Source: UBA4744 sp963717135 (lineage in GTDB: Bacteria > Actinomycetota > Acidimicrobiia > Spongiisociales > UBA4744). Taken from it: a stretch of DNA of 64,000 nucleotides. The stretch is taken from assembly GCA_963717135.1 (NCBI GenBank), contig CAVQVN010000010.1:124001-188000 (forward strand), given 5' to 3'. Positions 35,992 through 44,305 of the stretch are shown here, in pieces; the first letter of the stretch is position 1, and the number at the start of each line of letters is the position of its first letter. The notes under the pieces are model-generated. The model ran no database searches. It was not told the DNA's origin and worked only from the letters and a program-made list of their open reading frames with translations. The position numbers and the translations under genes were made by a program.

Positions 35992-36027
35992 CTATTGATA
36001 TCAAATTGGTTTACTTGATATCAATAG
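35992..36027 (+). promoter_or_regulatory. Tandem palindromic operator TTGATATCAA x2 with overlapping promoter
   Basis: Two identical 10-bp palindromes, TTGATATCAA, start at 35995 and 36015, exactly 20 bp apart, and lie in a larger inverted repeat with 13-bp arms (35992-36004 and 36015-36027) and a 10-bp centre. The DNA is AT-rich in a GC-rich genome. TTGATA (35995-36000) and TATCAA (36019-36024) can serve as -35 and -10 at an 18-bp spacing, and the ATG at 36031 follows six nt later. A dimeric regulator bound here would block the promoter. The regulator is not identified. Confidence 0.7.
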
Positions 36028-36030
36028 CTC

Positions 36031-36486
36031 ATGCGATCCGCCGTTCCCGGGGATGAACGCGACCTTCGTCCTCCCGTCGCGATCACTGCCGCACCCTCCC
36101 CGGGCGGGGCGGGTCGCCGATCTGTCTGGCGACGACCCAATATCATTGCCCGCCTGTTCGAGGATGAGGTTTCCGGTTTCCCCGCTCACCATCCGTACGT
36201 GCGTCGCTTCTGGACTGCCGCGATCGGCCCGGGCGGAGTTGCGGATCTCCTGCGTCTGATTACGGCGGCCGTCAAGCAGAAGCCGCTCCCCTATCCGGAA
36301 TACCTCCACCTACTCATCAGTGCCGGGCTCGTCGTGTGGTCACCCGAAGTGGCTTGGGTACGGCGATCCGTACCCCCGCTCGGAGGAGCTCAACTACGAA
36401 GGATCACGCCGGCCTTGCGGGCCGAACACCAGGTCGAAGTGGCAAGTTTCTTCAGCACCGGTGAGGGGACCAGCCATCCGCGGTGA
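36031..36486 (+). CDS. Uncharacterised protein under the tandem operator
   Basis: A 151-residue protein that I do not recognise. The central part looks like a folded helical domain (NIIARLFEDEVSGFPAHHPYVRRF; VADLLRLITAAVKQKPL; EYLHLLISAGLVVW) with positively charged ends; PPLGGAQLRRITPALRAEH is near the C-terminus. The first 30 residues are Arg/Pro/Gly-rich and may not be translated, but the ATG lies at a position predicted for a leaderless start from the overlapping promoter, and no Shine-Dalgarno precedes a later start. Function unknown; the operator suggests it is tightly regulated. Confidence 0.6.
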   Translation: MRSAVPGDERDLRPPVAITAAPSPGGAGRRSVWRRPNIIARLFEDEVSGFPAHHPYVRRFWTAAIGPGGVADLLRLITAAVKQKPLPYPEYLHLLISAGLVVWSPEVAWVRRSVPPLGGAQLRRITPALRAEHQVEVASFFSTGEGTSHPR

Positions 36487-36544
36487 GCTCCGCAACCGGG
36501 TCACCGCACTACGCTGTCGCCAGTCGGCAGAGGGCAAGCAAACC

Positions 36545-37720
36545 ATGGACATTGATTACCGCCAGTGGATCGCCGGCATCAGAAACGAGATCCGGGAGAT
36601 CTCAGTGGACCGGCTGGCCGAGCTTCAGAATGGCAGCCTCCTCATCATCGATGTTCGCGAACCCGACGAGTATGAACAAGGATCGATCCCCGGGGCCCAT
36701 CTGATCCCGCGTGGGCAATTGGAAGGGGCGATCGGTGAGAAGGCTGCCGACCCGGAAACCCCCATCGTGCTGTATTGCGCGGTTGGTGAAAGGTCGGCCC
36801 TGGCGGCCCGGTCTCTCAATCAGCTCGGGTACCGGGACGTGTGCTCACTTGCCGAAGGATTTGAGGGATGGAAACGGTCCGGCCGGGAATGGGAGGTCCC
36901 GGACGTTCTCGCCTCCGACCAGCGGGCTCGCTACAGCCGGCACTTGCTGCTTCCTGAGGTAGGCGATGAGGGCCAGCGGCGTCTCCTGGGCTCGAAGGTC
37001 CTCGTGATCGGGGCGGGCGGATTGGGCTCACCGGCGGCGCTCTATCTGGCCGCGGCCGGAGTCGGCACCCTCGGAATCGTGGATTATGACGTGGTCGACG
37101 TGACCAATCTGCAAAGACAGATACTGCACAACACCGATCGTTTGGGCCGGCGGAAGGTCGATTCGGCTCGCCAGACCCTCAATGCACTCAACCCGGATGT
37201 ACAGATAGTGCCAGTCGCCCACCGCCTGACCGCCGACAATGTGCTCGACACTCTCGAGGGCTTTGATGTAGTAGTTGATGGCACCGACAATTTCCCGACT
37301 CGCTATCTGGTGAATGATGCCTCGCTGCACCTCCGGGTTCCCGTCGTGCATGGATCGGTCTTCCGATTTGACGGCCAGGCGAGCGTCTTTTCGCCTTATG
37401 CCGGGCCTTGCTACCGGTGCCTGTTCGCCGAGCCACCCCCGCCCGAGCTGGCGCCGTCTTGTGCCGAGGCAGGGGTGCTGGGGGTGGTGCCCGGCATCAT
37501 CGGCTCGATCCAGGCGGTCGAAACCATAAAACTGATCTTGGGAATCGGAGAGCCGCTGGTCGGCAGACTGTTGACCTACGACGCTCTCGATCAGGAGTTT
37601 CGCCTTCTCAACGTGCGCCGCGATCCGGCCTGCCCGGCATGCGCCGATGAAGCTCGGCCACCCAGGATCGTCGAGTACGACTCCGAGTGCCGGCCGGCCG
37701 GCACCAGCGCCCGGCGCTGA
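36545..37720 (+). CDS. Rhodanese-ThiF/MoeB fusion: sulfur-carrier activating protein
   Basis: A 391-residue protein with an N-terminal rhodanese domain (residues 15-120; active-site loop Y-C-A-V-G-E-R) followed by an E1-like adenylyltransferase (from about 125). It has VIGAGGLGSPAALYLA (ATP loop), NLQRQILH, GTDNFPTRYLVND and the Zn knuckles CYRCLF and CPAC. Such enzymes adenylate and sulfurate ThiS/MoaD-like carriers for thiamine, molybdopterin or cysteine synthesis. Rhodanese in the usual MoeZ is C-terminal, so the order is reversed here. The ATG at 36545 starts the rhodanese domain; an in-frame extension to 36320 overlaps the previous gene and is unlikely. Confidence 0.88.
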   Translation: MDIDYRQWIAGIRNEIREISVDRLAELQNGSLLIIDVREPDEYEQGSIPGAHLIPRGQLEGAIGEKAADPETPIVLYCAVGERSALAARSLNQLGYRDVCSLAEGFEGWKRSGREWEVPDVLASDQRARYSRHLLLPEVGDEGQRRLLGSKVLVIGAGGLGSPAALYLAAAGVGTLGIVDYDVVDVTNLQRQILHNTDRLGRRKVDSARQTLNALNPDVQIVPVAHRLTADNVLDTLEGFDVVVDGTDNFPTRYLVNDASLHLRVPVVHGSVFRFDGQASVFSPYAGPCYRCLFAEPPPPELAPSCAEAGVLGVVPGIIGSIQAVETIKLILGIGEPLVGRLLTYDALDQEFRLLNVRRDPACPACADEARPPRIVEYDSECRPAGTSARR

Positions 37721-37723
37721 AAG

Positions 37724-39607
37724 TCACAGGCCGGCGCCCACCAACTGCAAGGTACGGGCGAGGAACGACGCCATCTGGTCACGGCGGACCAGGCCGGTGG
37801 GGTTGAAGGTAGTTGCGCTGGTTCCGGTCGTGATACCGAGTTGCTTGAGCTGATTGATGGCTACCTGAGCGTTGGGCTGGATGGAACCCAGATCGGCAAA
37901 ACCTTGATCGAAGCCGTCGGGAAGATCGATGCCGGTAGCTGCCACGATCCTGGTCAGGAACAAGGCCATCTGCCAGCGAGTCACCGTACCCTCCGGGTCG
38001 AAGGTCGTGTCGGAGGTGCCGGTGGTAAAACCGAGTTGCTTGAGCTGATTGATCGCCCGTTGCTCGTCTGCAGACCGGCTCAGGATATCTGTGAATCCTT
38101 GAGATCCGCCGTCGGGGAGGTCGAACCCGGCGTGGGGCCACAGACGGGTCAGGAAGAGAGCCATCTGCCACCGGGTCACCGGCTGTGACGGGCAGTATGC
38201 GTCCGGCGAACAGCCCTTCGTGATCCCGGTATCCCAGATCGTCTGCACGGATTGGGCGTGTTCGTTACCGTCCAGATCCTTGAATGGAATGTTCAGGACG
38301 GCCGGCGTGGAACCCCCACCCACCACATCGAAGTAAGAAGAACGCAGGCCGAGGGTGCTCTTCACCGACCGACCCGACCGTACCAGCTGCTGGCCGACCC
38401 CGTTGAGAGTGCCGGAGATGACTACCTCGGCGGCGCTTCCTGATTCGTTCCGGGCGGTCACTTCCACCGAGGTGACCGAATCCAAACCGTAGAGCCCGGC
38501 CAGGTCGGCCGCAGCCACTTCCTTGGTCCACGAGGCGTACGGGTTCTGCGCGAGAGGATCGACCGACCAGGGATCCGGCACCCCGGCGAGGTAGGGAATG
38601 AGACTCGTGTGCCCCAGACCGGATACGTTGCTCTCGGTCGCTCCCCCCGACGAAGACGAGTAGTAGGCGGTGATGATCGTCTGCTCGGGTGCGGCCGGAT
38701 GGGTCACCACCCGGCCGGCGGTCTCATTGACTGCCTGCACCCAGCGGTCGCCGTCCAGCCCCGACTCCTTGGACCATCCAACGTAGTTCTGATCGACGAC
38801 GGTGCTGAAGAGCTGGCACCAGCATTGTTCCTGGCGGCTCGAGGTGAAACCGGCTTCGGGTCCCCACCGCAGGGTCTGCCTGACGCCGTAGGTGCGGGCG
38901 GCGATGGCTTGGGCCTTGAGCGCCTCCATCGACCACGACGACGGCACCTCACCGATTCCGTAGGCATAGTCCTCGAGACCGATTTCCAGCACCACATGAA
39001 AGCCGCCGGAACTGTTGGGTCGAGTACGCAGGGTACCCCGGGCGTAGGTTCGCCCCGTGTCGGGGAAGAACACCCGGGTGTTGGGCTGATCCAGCCACGT
39101 GATGCTGGTCCGGCAGTTGCCGGGATTGCCGACCGCCGTCCCTTCCTTGAAGAACTGGCAGACACCCCCTCCCAGGGCTCGCAGTTCCCAGTTTTCTCCA
39201 GGCCCGGCAAACTGGGTGCCGTTCAAGGGCGGCAGGCAGTCCCCTTCCCCGTCGCCTGCCTTGCAGAGGCCGGCCTGGCCGTTCTGCATCTGAAACCGAA
39301 GCACCGCCTGATTCTGATGCAGCCCGATCCAGAGCGGATCCGGATCGGTCATTACGAAACTGTCGGGCGCCAGTACCTGGGCGACGCCATTGGTGCTGGT
39401 CCCGGTGTAGTAGTAACCGACGATCTGCTCGGCGGTCCAGCCGGACTCGGCCATAGCCCGGGCCCCGTACTGGCTCAGCCCCACACCGTGGCCCCAACCA
39501 CTTCCCTCAAAGGAGAAGACGGCGGGGTTTTCGGCCAAACCGGCCGGCGCGGGAAGAACGGTCAGAAGCAGTGCGACGACTGCCACTATCGAACCGATTC
39601 GTCTCAC
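37724..39607 (-). CDS. SpoIID/LytB-type protein with C-terminal SLH-like repeats
   Basis: An exported protein of 627 residues: signal sequence (IGSIVAVVALLLTVLPAPAGLA), SpoIID/LytB domain (GSGWGHGVGLSQYGARAMA; predicted catalytic Glu228 in SMEALKAQAIAARTYGVR) and, after about residue 440, three SLH-like repeats ending WQMALFLTR, WQMALFLTR and DQMASFLAR. SpoIID enzymes are lytic transglycosylases that cut glycan strands stripped of stem peptides; LytB is an amidase enhancer. The GTG at 39607 follows GGAGG at four nt and overlaps the stop of the upstream amidase, so the pair is co-translated. Confidence 0.9.
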   Translation of the reverse strand: MRRIGSIVAVVALLLTVLPAPAGLAENPAVFSFEGSGWGHGVGLSQYGARAMAESGWTAEQIVGYYYTGTSTNGVAQVLAPDSFVMTDPDPLWIGLHQNQAVLRFQMQNGQAGLCKAGDGEGDCLPPLNGTQFAGPGENWELRALGGGVCQFFKEGTAVGNPGNCRTSITWLDQPNTRVFFPDTGRTYARGTLRTRPNSSGGFHVVLEIGLEDYAYGIGEVPSSWSMEALKAQAIAARTYGVRQTLRWGPEAGFTSSRQEQCWCQLFSTVVDQNYVGWSKESGLDGDRWVQAVNETAGRVVTHPAAPEQTIITAYYSSSSGGATESNVSGLGHTSLIPYLAGVPDPWSVDPLAQNPYASWTKEVAAADLAGLYGLDSVTSVEVTARNESGSAAEVVISGTLNGVGQQLVRSGRSVKSTLGLRSSYFDVVGGGSTPAVLNIPFKDLDGNEHAQSVQTIWDTGITKGCSPDAYCPSQPVTRWQMALFLTRLWPHAGFDLPDGGSQGFTDILSRSADEQRAINQLKQLGFTTGTSDTTFDPEGTVTRWQMALFLTRIVAATGIDLPDGFDQGFADLGSIQPNAQVAINQLKQLGITTGTSATTFNPTGLVRRDQMASFLARTLQLVGAGL

Positions 39608-41604
39608 GTTGCCTCCGGGGTCCATCCGAGCGATCTCATCGTTCTCATGAGAAACGAGGCCATTTGCTCTCTAGTCACGATGCCGCCCGGATTGTAGGAG
39701 GTGGGGGTCGTGCCCTTCGTGATTCCCAGCTCGGCAAGCTGGTTGATGGCGGTCTGGACGCTCACCGGCAGCGTCGCGATGTCCACAAACCCGGGCCCGA
39801 TCCCGGCGGGCAGATCGTAAGGGCCGAGACTCCACAAGCGGGTGAGGAACAGTGCCATCTGGAGCCGGGTCACGCTCCCCTCGGGGTTGTAGGTCGTGGG
39901 GCTGGTTCCCGTCGTGATCTGCAGTTGGGCCAGCTGGTTGATGGCAATCTGCTCGGCGGGAGGCCGCCCTACGATGTCCACGAAACCCTGGTCGGCGCCG
40001 TCCGGCAGGTCGTATCCCAAGGCAGTCCAGGTGCGCGTGAGGAACAGGGCCATCTGCCACCGGGTGACGTTGCCCTTTGGACAGAAGGTGGTTGGTCCGC
40101 ATCCCTGGGTGAGGCCCGCTTCCCAAGCCTGGATGATGTCGGGCTCGTGCTCCGACCCCTCGTCATCTTCGAAGGGGGGCAGGAAGGAGCCGAGCCGGAA
40201 GTCGAAGACCGCCGGTCGCGGAGCCGCGGCGCCGCTGTGCGGAACGCCGGTGATACTCACCCGGTAGCGGCCGACCGGCTGAAGCACGCCCTGGGAAGTG
40301 CCGTCCCATACCACCTCCGCTTGCGCTCCGCTTCCTTCGAGGCGCGACACTTCGGTGCCGGCGGGATCCAGGATGGAGACCGTCCAGTTCATCGGTTCCG
40401 TGAATCGGGCCGCCAAGGTGGCAGGCTGGTAGCCGGCCTGCGGGAATCCTTCAATGGGATCCTGATCCGGCCAGCCGCCGTAGATCTTGGGGCCGCCCTC
40501 CGCGGCGATCCCGGTCTTGAACCAGTCGAGCAGGGCGTAGCAGGCCCCTCCGGGACAGGCGGTGATTGAGGCGTCTTTGTGCCCGGCCACCGTGGGGAAC
40601 TGGACGATGGTTCCTTCCGGGAATTTGGTCGATCCGTATGACTCGACGGTCACGGTGCCGAGTGGATCGACATGGTGGATGTCGAGTTTCCAGGCCGCCA
40701 ACCGGCGAAGGGCCGTCTGGGCGGCGTCGGTCGGGGCAGAAGCAGTGTGATCGCCGATGAAGGCAACGCCGGTCGAGTAGCTGTTGAATCCGCCGGTGTG
40801 CGCCCCGATAACGCCGGCTTCGATCCCGCCACCTCGACCCTCGTAGATGGTCCCGTACTTGTCGACGAGGAAGTTGTACCCGATATCCGACCATTCGCGG
40901 ACGTTGACGTGGTAACTGCAGATGGCGTAGACGAGATCCTTGCCTTCGTCGGGGCCATAGCCGTTGGAATTCGATCCGTGGTCCGTGTGGTGAATGAACA
41001 ACATCTGGACCCGGTCGGCATAGTCGCGCTCCGGCGTCTGGCCGGCCAAGCACGCGTCGCCTCCCCATTCCTGCCTCGACACCATGGCCGGTTGGTCGGG
41101 CTGGGCCACGGCCGGGGCCCGGCGGCCGAAGGCGATCCGACTGAAGAACAATTTCACCCTCTCCCAAGCGCTGAGATTGCGCCCGGCCGTCTCGACGTAC
41201 TCGGCTTGCAGATCAACGCCCCGACCCTCGATCCGATACTGAATGAACCGGGCCTTACCCACCCACACCGGATCGCTGCCGTCTCGCGAGGCGGCCGCTT
41301 CAACCCCGCCCGGATCCGGTCCGTGATCCGGATCAGCATGCAGGGCCACCCAGGGTCCCCAGGCAGTCCCGTCGGCGCTGGCCCTGATCCAGGCTTCGGC
41401 GGGAGCGTCTTCCCACGACAACCCGGCCGCGGTGGCATCGACCTCCAGGGGCGGACTCACCCAGACGGTCGACCCGGCCGGCACGTTCAGCTCCAACGAC
41501 CCGGTCTCAGCCGGGGGCGGGACGGGTTCGAGGGAAACTTCGGGCGCCAGGAACAGGACGGCGACCAGGGCCGGTCCGGCAACCGTTCGCAACGAGAACC
41601 TCAC
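39604..41604 (-). CDS. PGRP-type N-acetylmuramoyl-L-alanine amidase with SLH-like repeats
   Basis: An exported protein of 666 residues. Signal sequence (VAGPALVAVLFLAPEVS), an N-terminal beta domain, a peptidoglycan recognition/amidase_2 domain around residues 175-345 with Zn-ligand-like HHT in MLFIHHTDHGSN, NFLVDKYGTIYEGRGG, GAHTGGFNSY and GHKDASITACPG, then a FlgD-like segment and three SLH-like repeats (two WQMALFLTR-type, final REQMASFLMR). It cleaves the amide between muramic acid and the stem peptide. The GTG at 41604 (GGAGG ten nt upstream) is chosen; the GTG at 41613 has spacing of one. Together with the SpoIID-type protein it resembles the B. subtilis lytB-lytC pairing. Confidence 0.9.
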   Translation of the reverse strand: MRFSLRTVAGPALVAVLFLAPEVSLEPVPPPAETGSLELNVPAGSTVWVSPPLEVDATAAGLSWEDAPAEAWIRASADGTAWGPWVALHADPDHGPDPGGVEAAASRDGSDPVWVGKARFIQYRIEGRGVDLQAEYVETAGRNLSAWERVKLFFSRIAFGRRAPAVAQPDQPAMVSRQEWGGDACLAGQTPERDYADRVQMLFIHHTDHGSNSNGYGPDEGKDLVYAICSYHVNVREWSDIGYNFLVDKYGTIYEGRGGGIEAGVIGAHTGGFNSYSTGVAFIGDHTASAPTDAAQTALRRLAAWKLDIHHVDPLGTVTVESYGSTKFPEGTIVQFPTVAGHKDASITACPGGACYALLDWFKTGIAAEGGPKIYGGWPDQDPIEGFPQAGYQPATLAARFTEPMNWTVSILDPAGTEVSRLEGSGAQAEVVWDGTSQGVLQPVGRYRVSITGVPHSGAAAPRPAVFDFRLGSFLPPFEDDEGSEHEPDIIQAWEAGLTQGCGPTTFCPKGNVTRWQMALFLTRTWTALGYDLPDGADQGFVDIVGRPPAEQIAINQLAQLQITTGTSPTTYNPEGSVTRLQMALFLTRLWSLGPYDLPAGIGPGFVDIATLPVSVQTAINQLAELGITKGTTPTSYNPGGIVTREQMASFLMRTMRSLGWTPEAT

Positions 41605-41676
41605 CTGCGCCACACCTCCTTCGCGACCCTCCCGTCTATTCCATCGGTCGCCCGGCAGGTCTGCTTGACGAAAAGT

Positions 41677-43047
41677 CTAGGGCCGACCTCGCATTGGGTC
41701 CGCTATCTCCGGAGCGCTCAACGGCGAGGGGTAAGCCGTCCGACCGGCCAGAAAGAGCCCGGCGGCGAACCACCAGGCCGGCTCGAAGAGCACCGTCTGG
41801 CTCATCGCGGGAAGGAAGGCGACGACGAGTGCCGCCGTGCCGGGCACTCCGCGACCTCTGGTGAGGATGAGACCGAGAAGCGCGGCAAAGGCCGCCAGGC
41901 CCGCCAGACCCGTCTCGGCGAGGAGTTCGAGCACCAGGTTGTGCGGTTCTTGGCCAATGCTGTTCGTTTGCCAGCCGACGCTCAAGCCGACCCCGGTCCA
42001 GGGATGATCCCGAAACATCTGTACGTATTCCGGCCACACATCGGCGCGCTCTTCTGACTCGGCGAACGCGTCCGCGAAGCTATCGCTCGTCTCGAAGAGT
42101 CCGGTGATCGACGCCAGCAGATCCCAACCCTGGCTGAACCGGAAGGCAAACTGGAGATCGAGGTCGCCGCCCCGGCCCGAGACGTCCGCCGCGCCCACCG
42201 AAGCGAGCAACACCACCGCCGTGAGGCCGGCCGCCCCGAGCTGCTTGGCAATCTCGCCGCGAGTGCACCAACCCCTACGTACCAGCAACCACGAGGTGAA
42301 GGCGAGACCCAAGAACAGAGCCAGCCAGCCGGTGCGGCTGAAGGCCATGACCACGGTGAAGGCCAGTCCGCCGACAACGACGGCGTCGAGCCATCGGCGC
42401 CCGCTGACCGGCTTTCGTGCGCCACCCACCAGGGCCAGGACGACCCACAGGTTGGCCCAGGCGGCTCCGTATCCCGGATCCTGATGCCAGTTGGTGAGGG
42501 CCAGGAACCCGGTCTTGAGATAGGCGGGTTTGGCGACTCGGAACAATCCGGGTAGATCGTTGATCGCATTCAAAGTTCGCGGACCGAAAGCGCCGACCAG
42601 GACAAAGGAAAGAAGATATCCCGACAATGCCATGGCCGCCCCGGACCAGAAGACGACCCGAAGCGTTTGTTCGATCATGCCGGGCGCCCGGAGGCTCCGT
42701 TCCGTGACCAGCAGCACCAGCGTCCCCACCACCAGCGCCAGAGTCAACCGCAGGAACCTGTCGAGATACTGAGCCTCCGGCCAGCCGGTCAACACGACCA
42801 GGAGGAGGACTGCGATCGCCGCCGGCACTACCCGTTCCCAGGGCCAGGCTCGGGTTCGGATCCCCTCGAACAGGTCCACCCCGGTCAGAATGATCAGGAC
42901 GACCAGGAAAGGCTTCCATGAGATCCACGCCGACAGGAACACCGTGTGGATGGGGAGCACCGCCACCATGGCCAGAAACAAGCGCCGCTGCCAAACGGTG
43001 GCCCGGCTTGTGATCTCGTTGCGTGATGATGTAGAGCTCTCAGTCAC
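41677..43047 (-). CDS. O-antigen ligase/polymerase family membrane protein
   Basis: A 456-residue protein with about ten membrane helices and the Wzy_C/O-antigen ligase signature: a large outer loop with RDHPWTGVGLSVGWQTNSIGQEPHNLVLELLAETGLAGL, whose landmarks FRDHPWTGVGL and PHNLVLELLAETG are conserved. Such enzymes polymerise or ligate lipid-linked glycans at the outer membrane face of the cytoplasmic membrane. The GTG at 43047 begins MTESSTSSRNE. It stands alone, between convergently/divergently oriented glycan genes. Polymerase versus ligase cannot be decided. Confidence 0.86.
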   Translation of the reverse strand: MTESSTSSRNEITSRATVWQRRLFLAMVAVLPIHTVFLSAWISWKPFLVVLIILTGVDLFEGIRTRAWPWERVVPAAIAVLLLVVLTGWPEAQYLDRFLRLTLALVVGTLVLLVTERSLRAPGMIEQTLRVVFWSGAAMALSGYLLSFVLVGAFGPRTLNAINDLPGLFRVAKPAYLKTGFLALTNWHQDPGYGAAWANLWVVLALVGGARKPVSGRRWLDAVVVGGLAFTVVMAFSRTGWLALFLGLAFTSWLLVRRGWCTRGEIAKQLGAAGLTAVVLLASVGAADVSGRGGDLDLQFAFRFSQGWDLLASITGLFETSDSFADAFAESEERADVWPEYVQMFRDHPWTGVGLSVGWQTNSIGQEPHNLVLELLAETGLAGLAAFAALLGLILTRGRGVPGTAALVVAFLPAMSQTVLFEPAWWFAAGLFLAGRTAYPSPLSAPEIADPMRGRP

Positions 43048-43149
43048 TCTCGATATCCCATCGTGCAGGACGTCTACGCCGGATTCCCCCCTCGTTGGTG
43101 CCGGCCTTCGCGGTCGAGCGAGGGAGGTGAGGCCGAACAGAGCACCGGG

Positions 43150-43182
43150 GCAGGTTAGCTCCGCGTCGGAGAGGTAACCTGC
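43150..43182 (+). promoter_or_regulatory. Hairpin directly before a glycosyltransferase start
   Basis: Arms GCAGGTTA and TAACCTGC (8 bp, perfect) enclose a second stem CTCCG/CGGAG with a CGT loop. It ends five nt before the GTG at 43188. It could be an operator in the 140-bp divergent gap or a leader hairpin limiting ribosome entry; TAACCT in the right arm also sits seven nt before the GTG, where a leaderless -10 would be. Confidence 0.5.
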
Positions 43183-43187
43183 ACTTC

Positions 43188-44216
43188 GTGCATCATCTGC
43201 CCTCCGTCAGCGTCCTCCTCGGTGTGCGTAACGAGGAGGCGGCCATCGACGAATGCCTGGCCTCGTTGGCTTCCCAGGACTACCAGGGATCCTGGGAGGT
43301 GATCGTCGCCGACGGGGCCTCGACCGACGGGACTCGGTTCCGGCTCGACGCCTGGTCGGACCGACTCCCCCACCTGACCGTGGTCGACAACCCGCCCCGG
43401 CTGCAGTCCCACGGCCTCAATCGAGCGGCGGCAACGGCCGGCGGCGAGGTTTTGGTCCGGATGGATGCCCACACCCGGTATTCCCCCGACTACATCACCC
43501 GCTCGGTGGAGGCCTTGTCGGCGTCCGGTGGGGTCGCCGTGGGAGGCGGCCTGCATCCCGAGGGCCGCTCGAGTTTCGGGAAAGCGGTGGCAGCGGCGAT
43601 GAGATCCCCGCTGGCGATCGGCCCGGGAAAGTTCCACCATGCCGGGCGGCCCGGACCGGCCGATACCGTGTACCTCGGCGCCTTCCGACGAGCAGACTTT
43701 CTGGAGATCGGCGGCTACCGGGCGTTTCCTTCCGAAGTGGCGGAGGACGCCGACCTGTATTTCCGGTGGAGGAAGGCCGGCCGGCTCGTCTACCTGGATC
43801 CCGCCATCCGGTCCTTCTACCAACCTCGCGAAGCCCCGGAGGCGCTGTGGCGCCAATTCTGGCGCTACGGGATGGGCAAGGCCGACATGTTGTACGTGAA
43901 CGCGCGCTGGCCGTCGTGGCGTCCGCTGGGACCCATGGCGTTGGTGGTGGGCTTGGTGGTTGCGGCAGGTCTGGGAGCAGTCACCCGCCGATGGGCCTGG
44001 TTCTTCGTACCGGCCGGAGCGTGGCTGGCGGCCGTCGGCGCAGAGGGAGCCCGGATCGCGCCCGGTCGGGCCACATGGCGCCGAGCCGTGGCCGCCATGA
44101 TCATCATGCACCTCAGCTACGGGATGGGCCTCCTGCGCGGCTTGCTACGCCGACCCTCACATGTGCGCTCCCGGGTGGTGCACCTGCCCCCCACCGATCT
44201 CCAACATCTCCGATAG
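43188..44216 (+). CDS. Family 2 glycosyltransferase with C-terminal membrane helices
   Basis: A 342-residue protein. Catalytic GT-A domain in residues 5-250: VSVLLGVRNEEAAIDECLASL, VIVADGASTDGT, the metal motif VRMDAHTRY and EDADLYFRWRKAGRLVYLDP. Two to three membrane helices follow (MALVVGLVVAAGLGAV; WAWFFVPAGAWLAAVGA). The pattern fits succinoglycan-type (ExoA-like) glycosyltransferases that extend lipid-linked oligosaccharides. Start is a GTG with no Shine-Dalgarno. Confidence 0.85.
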   Translation: MHHLPSVSVLLGVRNEEAAIDECLASLASQDYQGSWEVIVADGASTDGTRFRLDAWSDRLPHLTVVDNPPRLQSHGLNRAAATAGGEVLVRMDAHTRYSPDYITRSVEALSASGGVAVGGGLHPEGRSSFGKAVAAAMRSPLAIGPGKFHHAGRPGPADTVYLGAFRRADFLEIGGYRAFPSEVAEDADLYFRWRKAGRLVYLDPAIRSFYQPREAPEALWRQFWRYGMGKADMLYVNARWPSWRPLGPMALVVGLVVAAGLGAVTRRWAWFFVPAGAWLAAVGAEGARIAPGRATWRRAVAAMIIMHLSYGMGLLRGLLRRPSHVRSRVVHLPPTDLQHLR

Positions 44217-44244
44217 TCACGGCCCTCGCGTAGCTCGCTTCGCT

Positions 44245-44272
44245 CGCAGTCGTCAGTTATCAGTTGCCAGTC
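44245..44272. repeat. Heptamer repeat array (GTCAGTT type)
   Basis: Units CGCAGTC, GTCAGTT, ATCAGTT, GCCAGTC between two convergent glycosyltransferase genes. The units match those after cofE (GTCAGTC, GTCAGTT), 22 kb away, so related units recur at distant loci. Confidence 0.8.
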
Positions 44273-44274
44273 CG

Positions 44275-44294
44275 CTCTCCCGCCGGCGGGAGAG
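44275..44294. terminator. 20-bp perfect palindrome, probable bidirectional terminator
   Basis: CTCTCCCGCCGGCGGGAGAG is a perfect inverted repeat in the 89-bp gap between convergent genes (stops at 44216 and 44306). As RNA it folds into an eight-pair stem with a four-base loop from either strand. No U-run follows, which is usual in GC-rich actinobacteria. Confidence 0.6.
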
Positions 44295-44305
44295 GGTTAC
44301 GAGGC

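Noticed and set aside
36001..36309. Minus-strand frame opposite the gene at 36031
   Set aside because: It runs into the tandem operator and has no recognisable domain; the plus-strand frame has the promoter and more protein-like composition.
40672..42057. Plus-strand frame of 461 codons
   Set aside because: Antisense to the amidase and O-antigen ligase genes and without similarity to a known fold.
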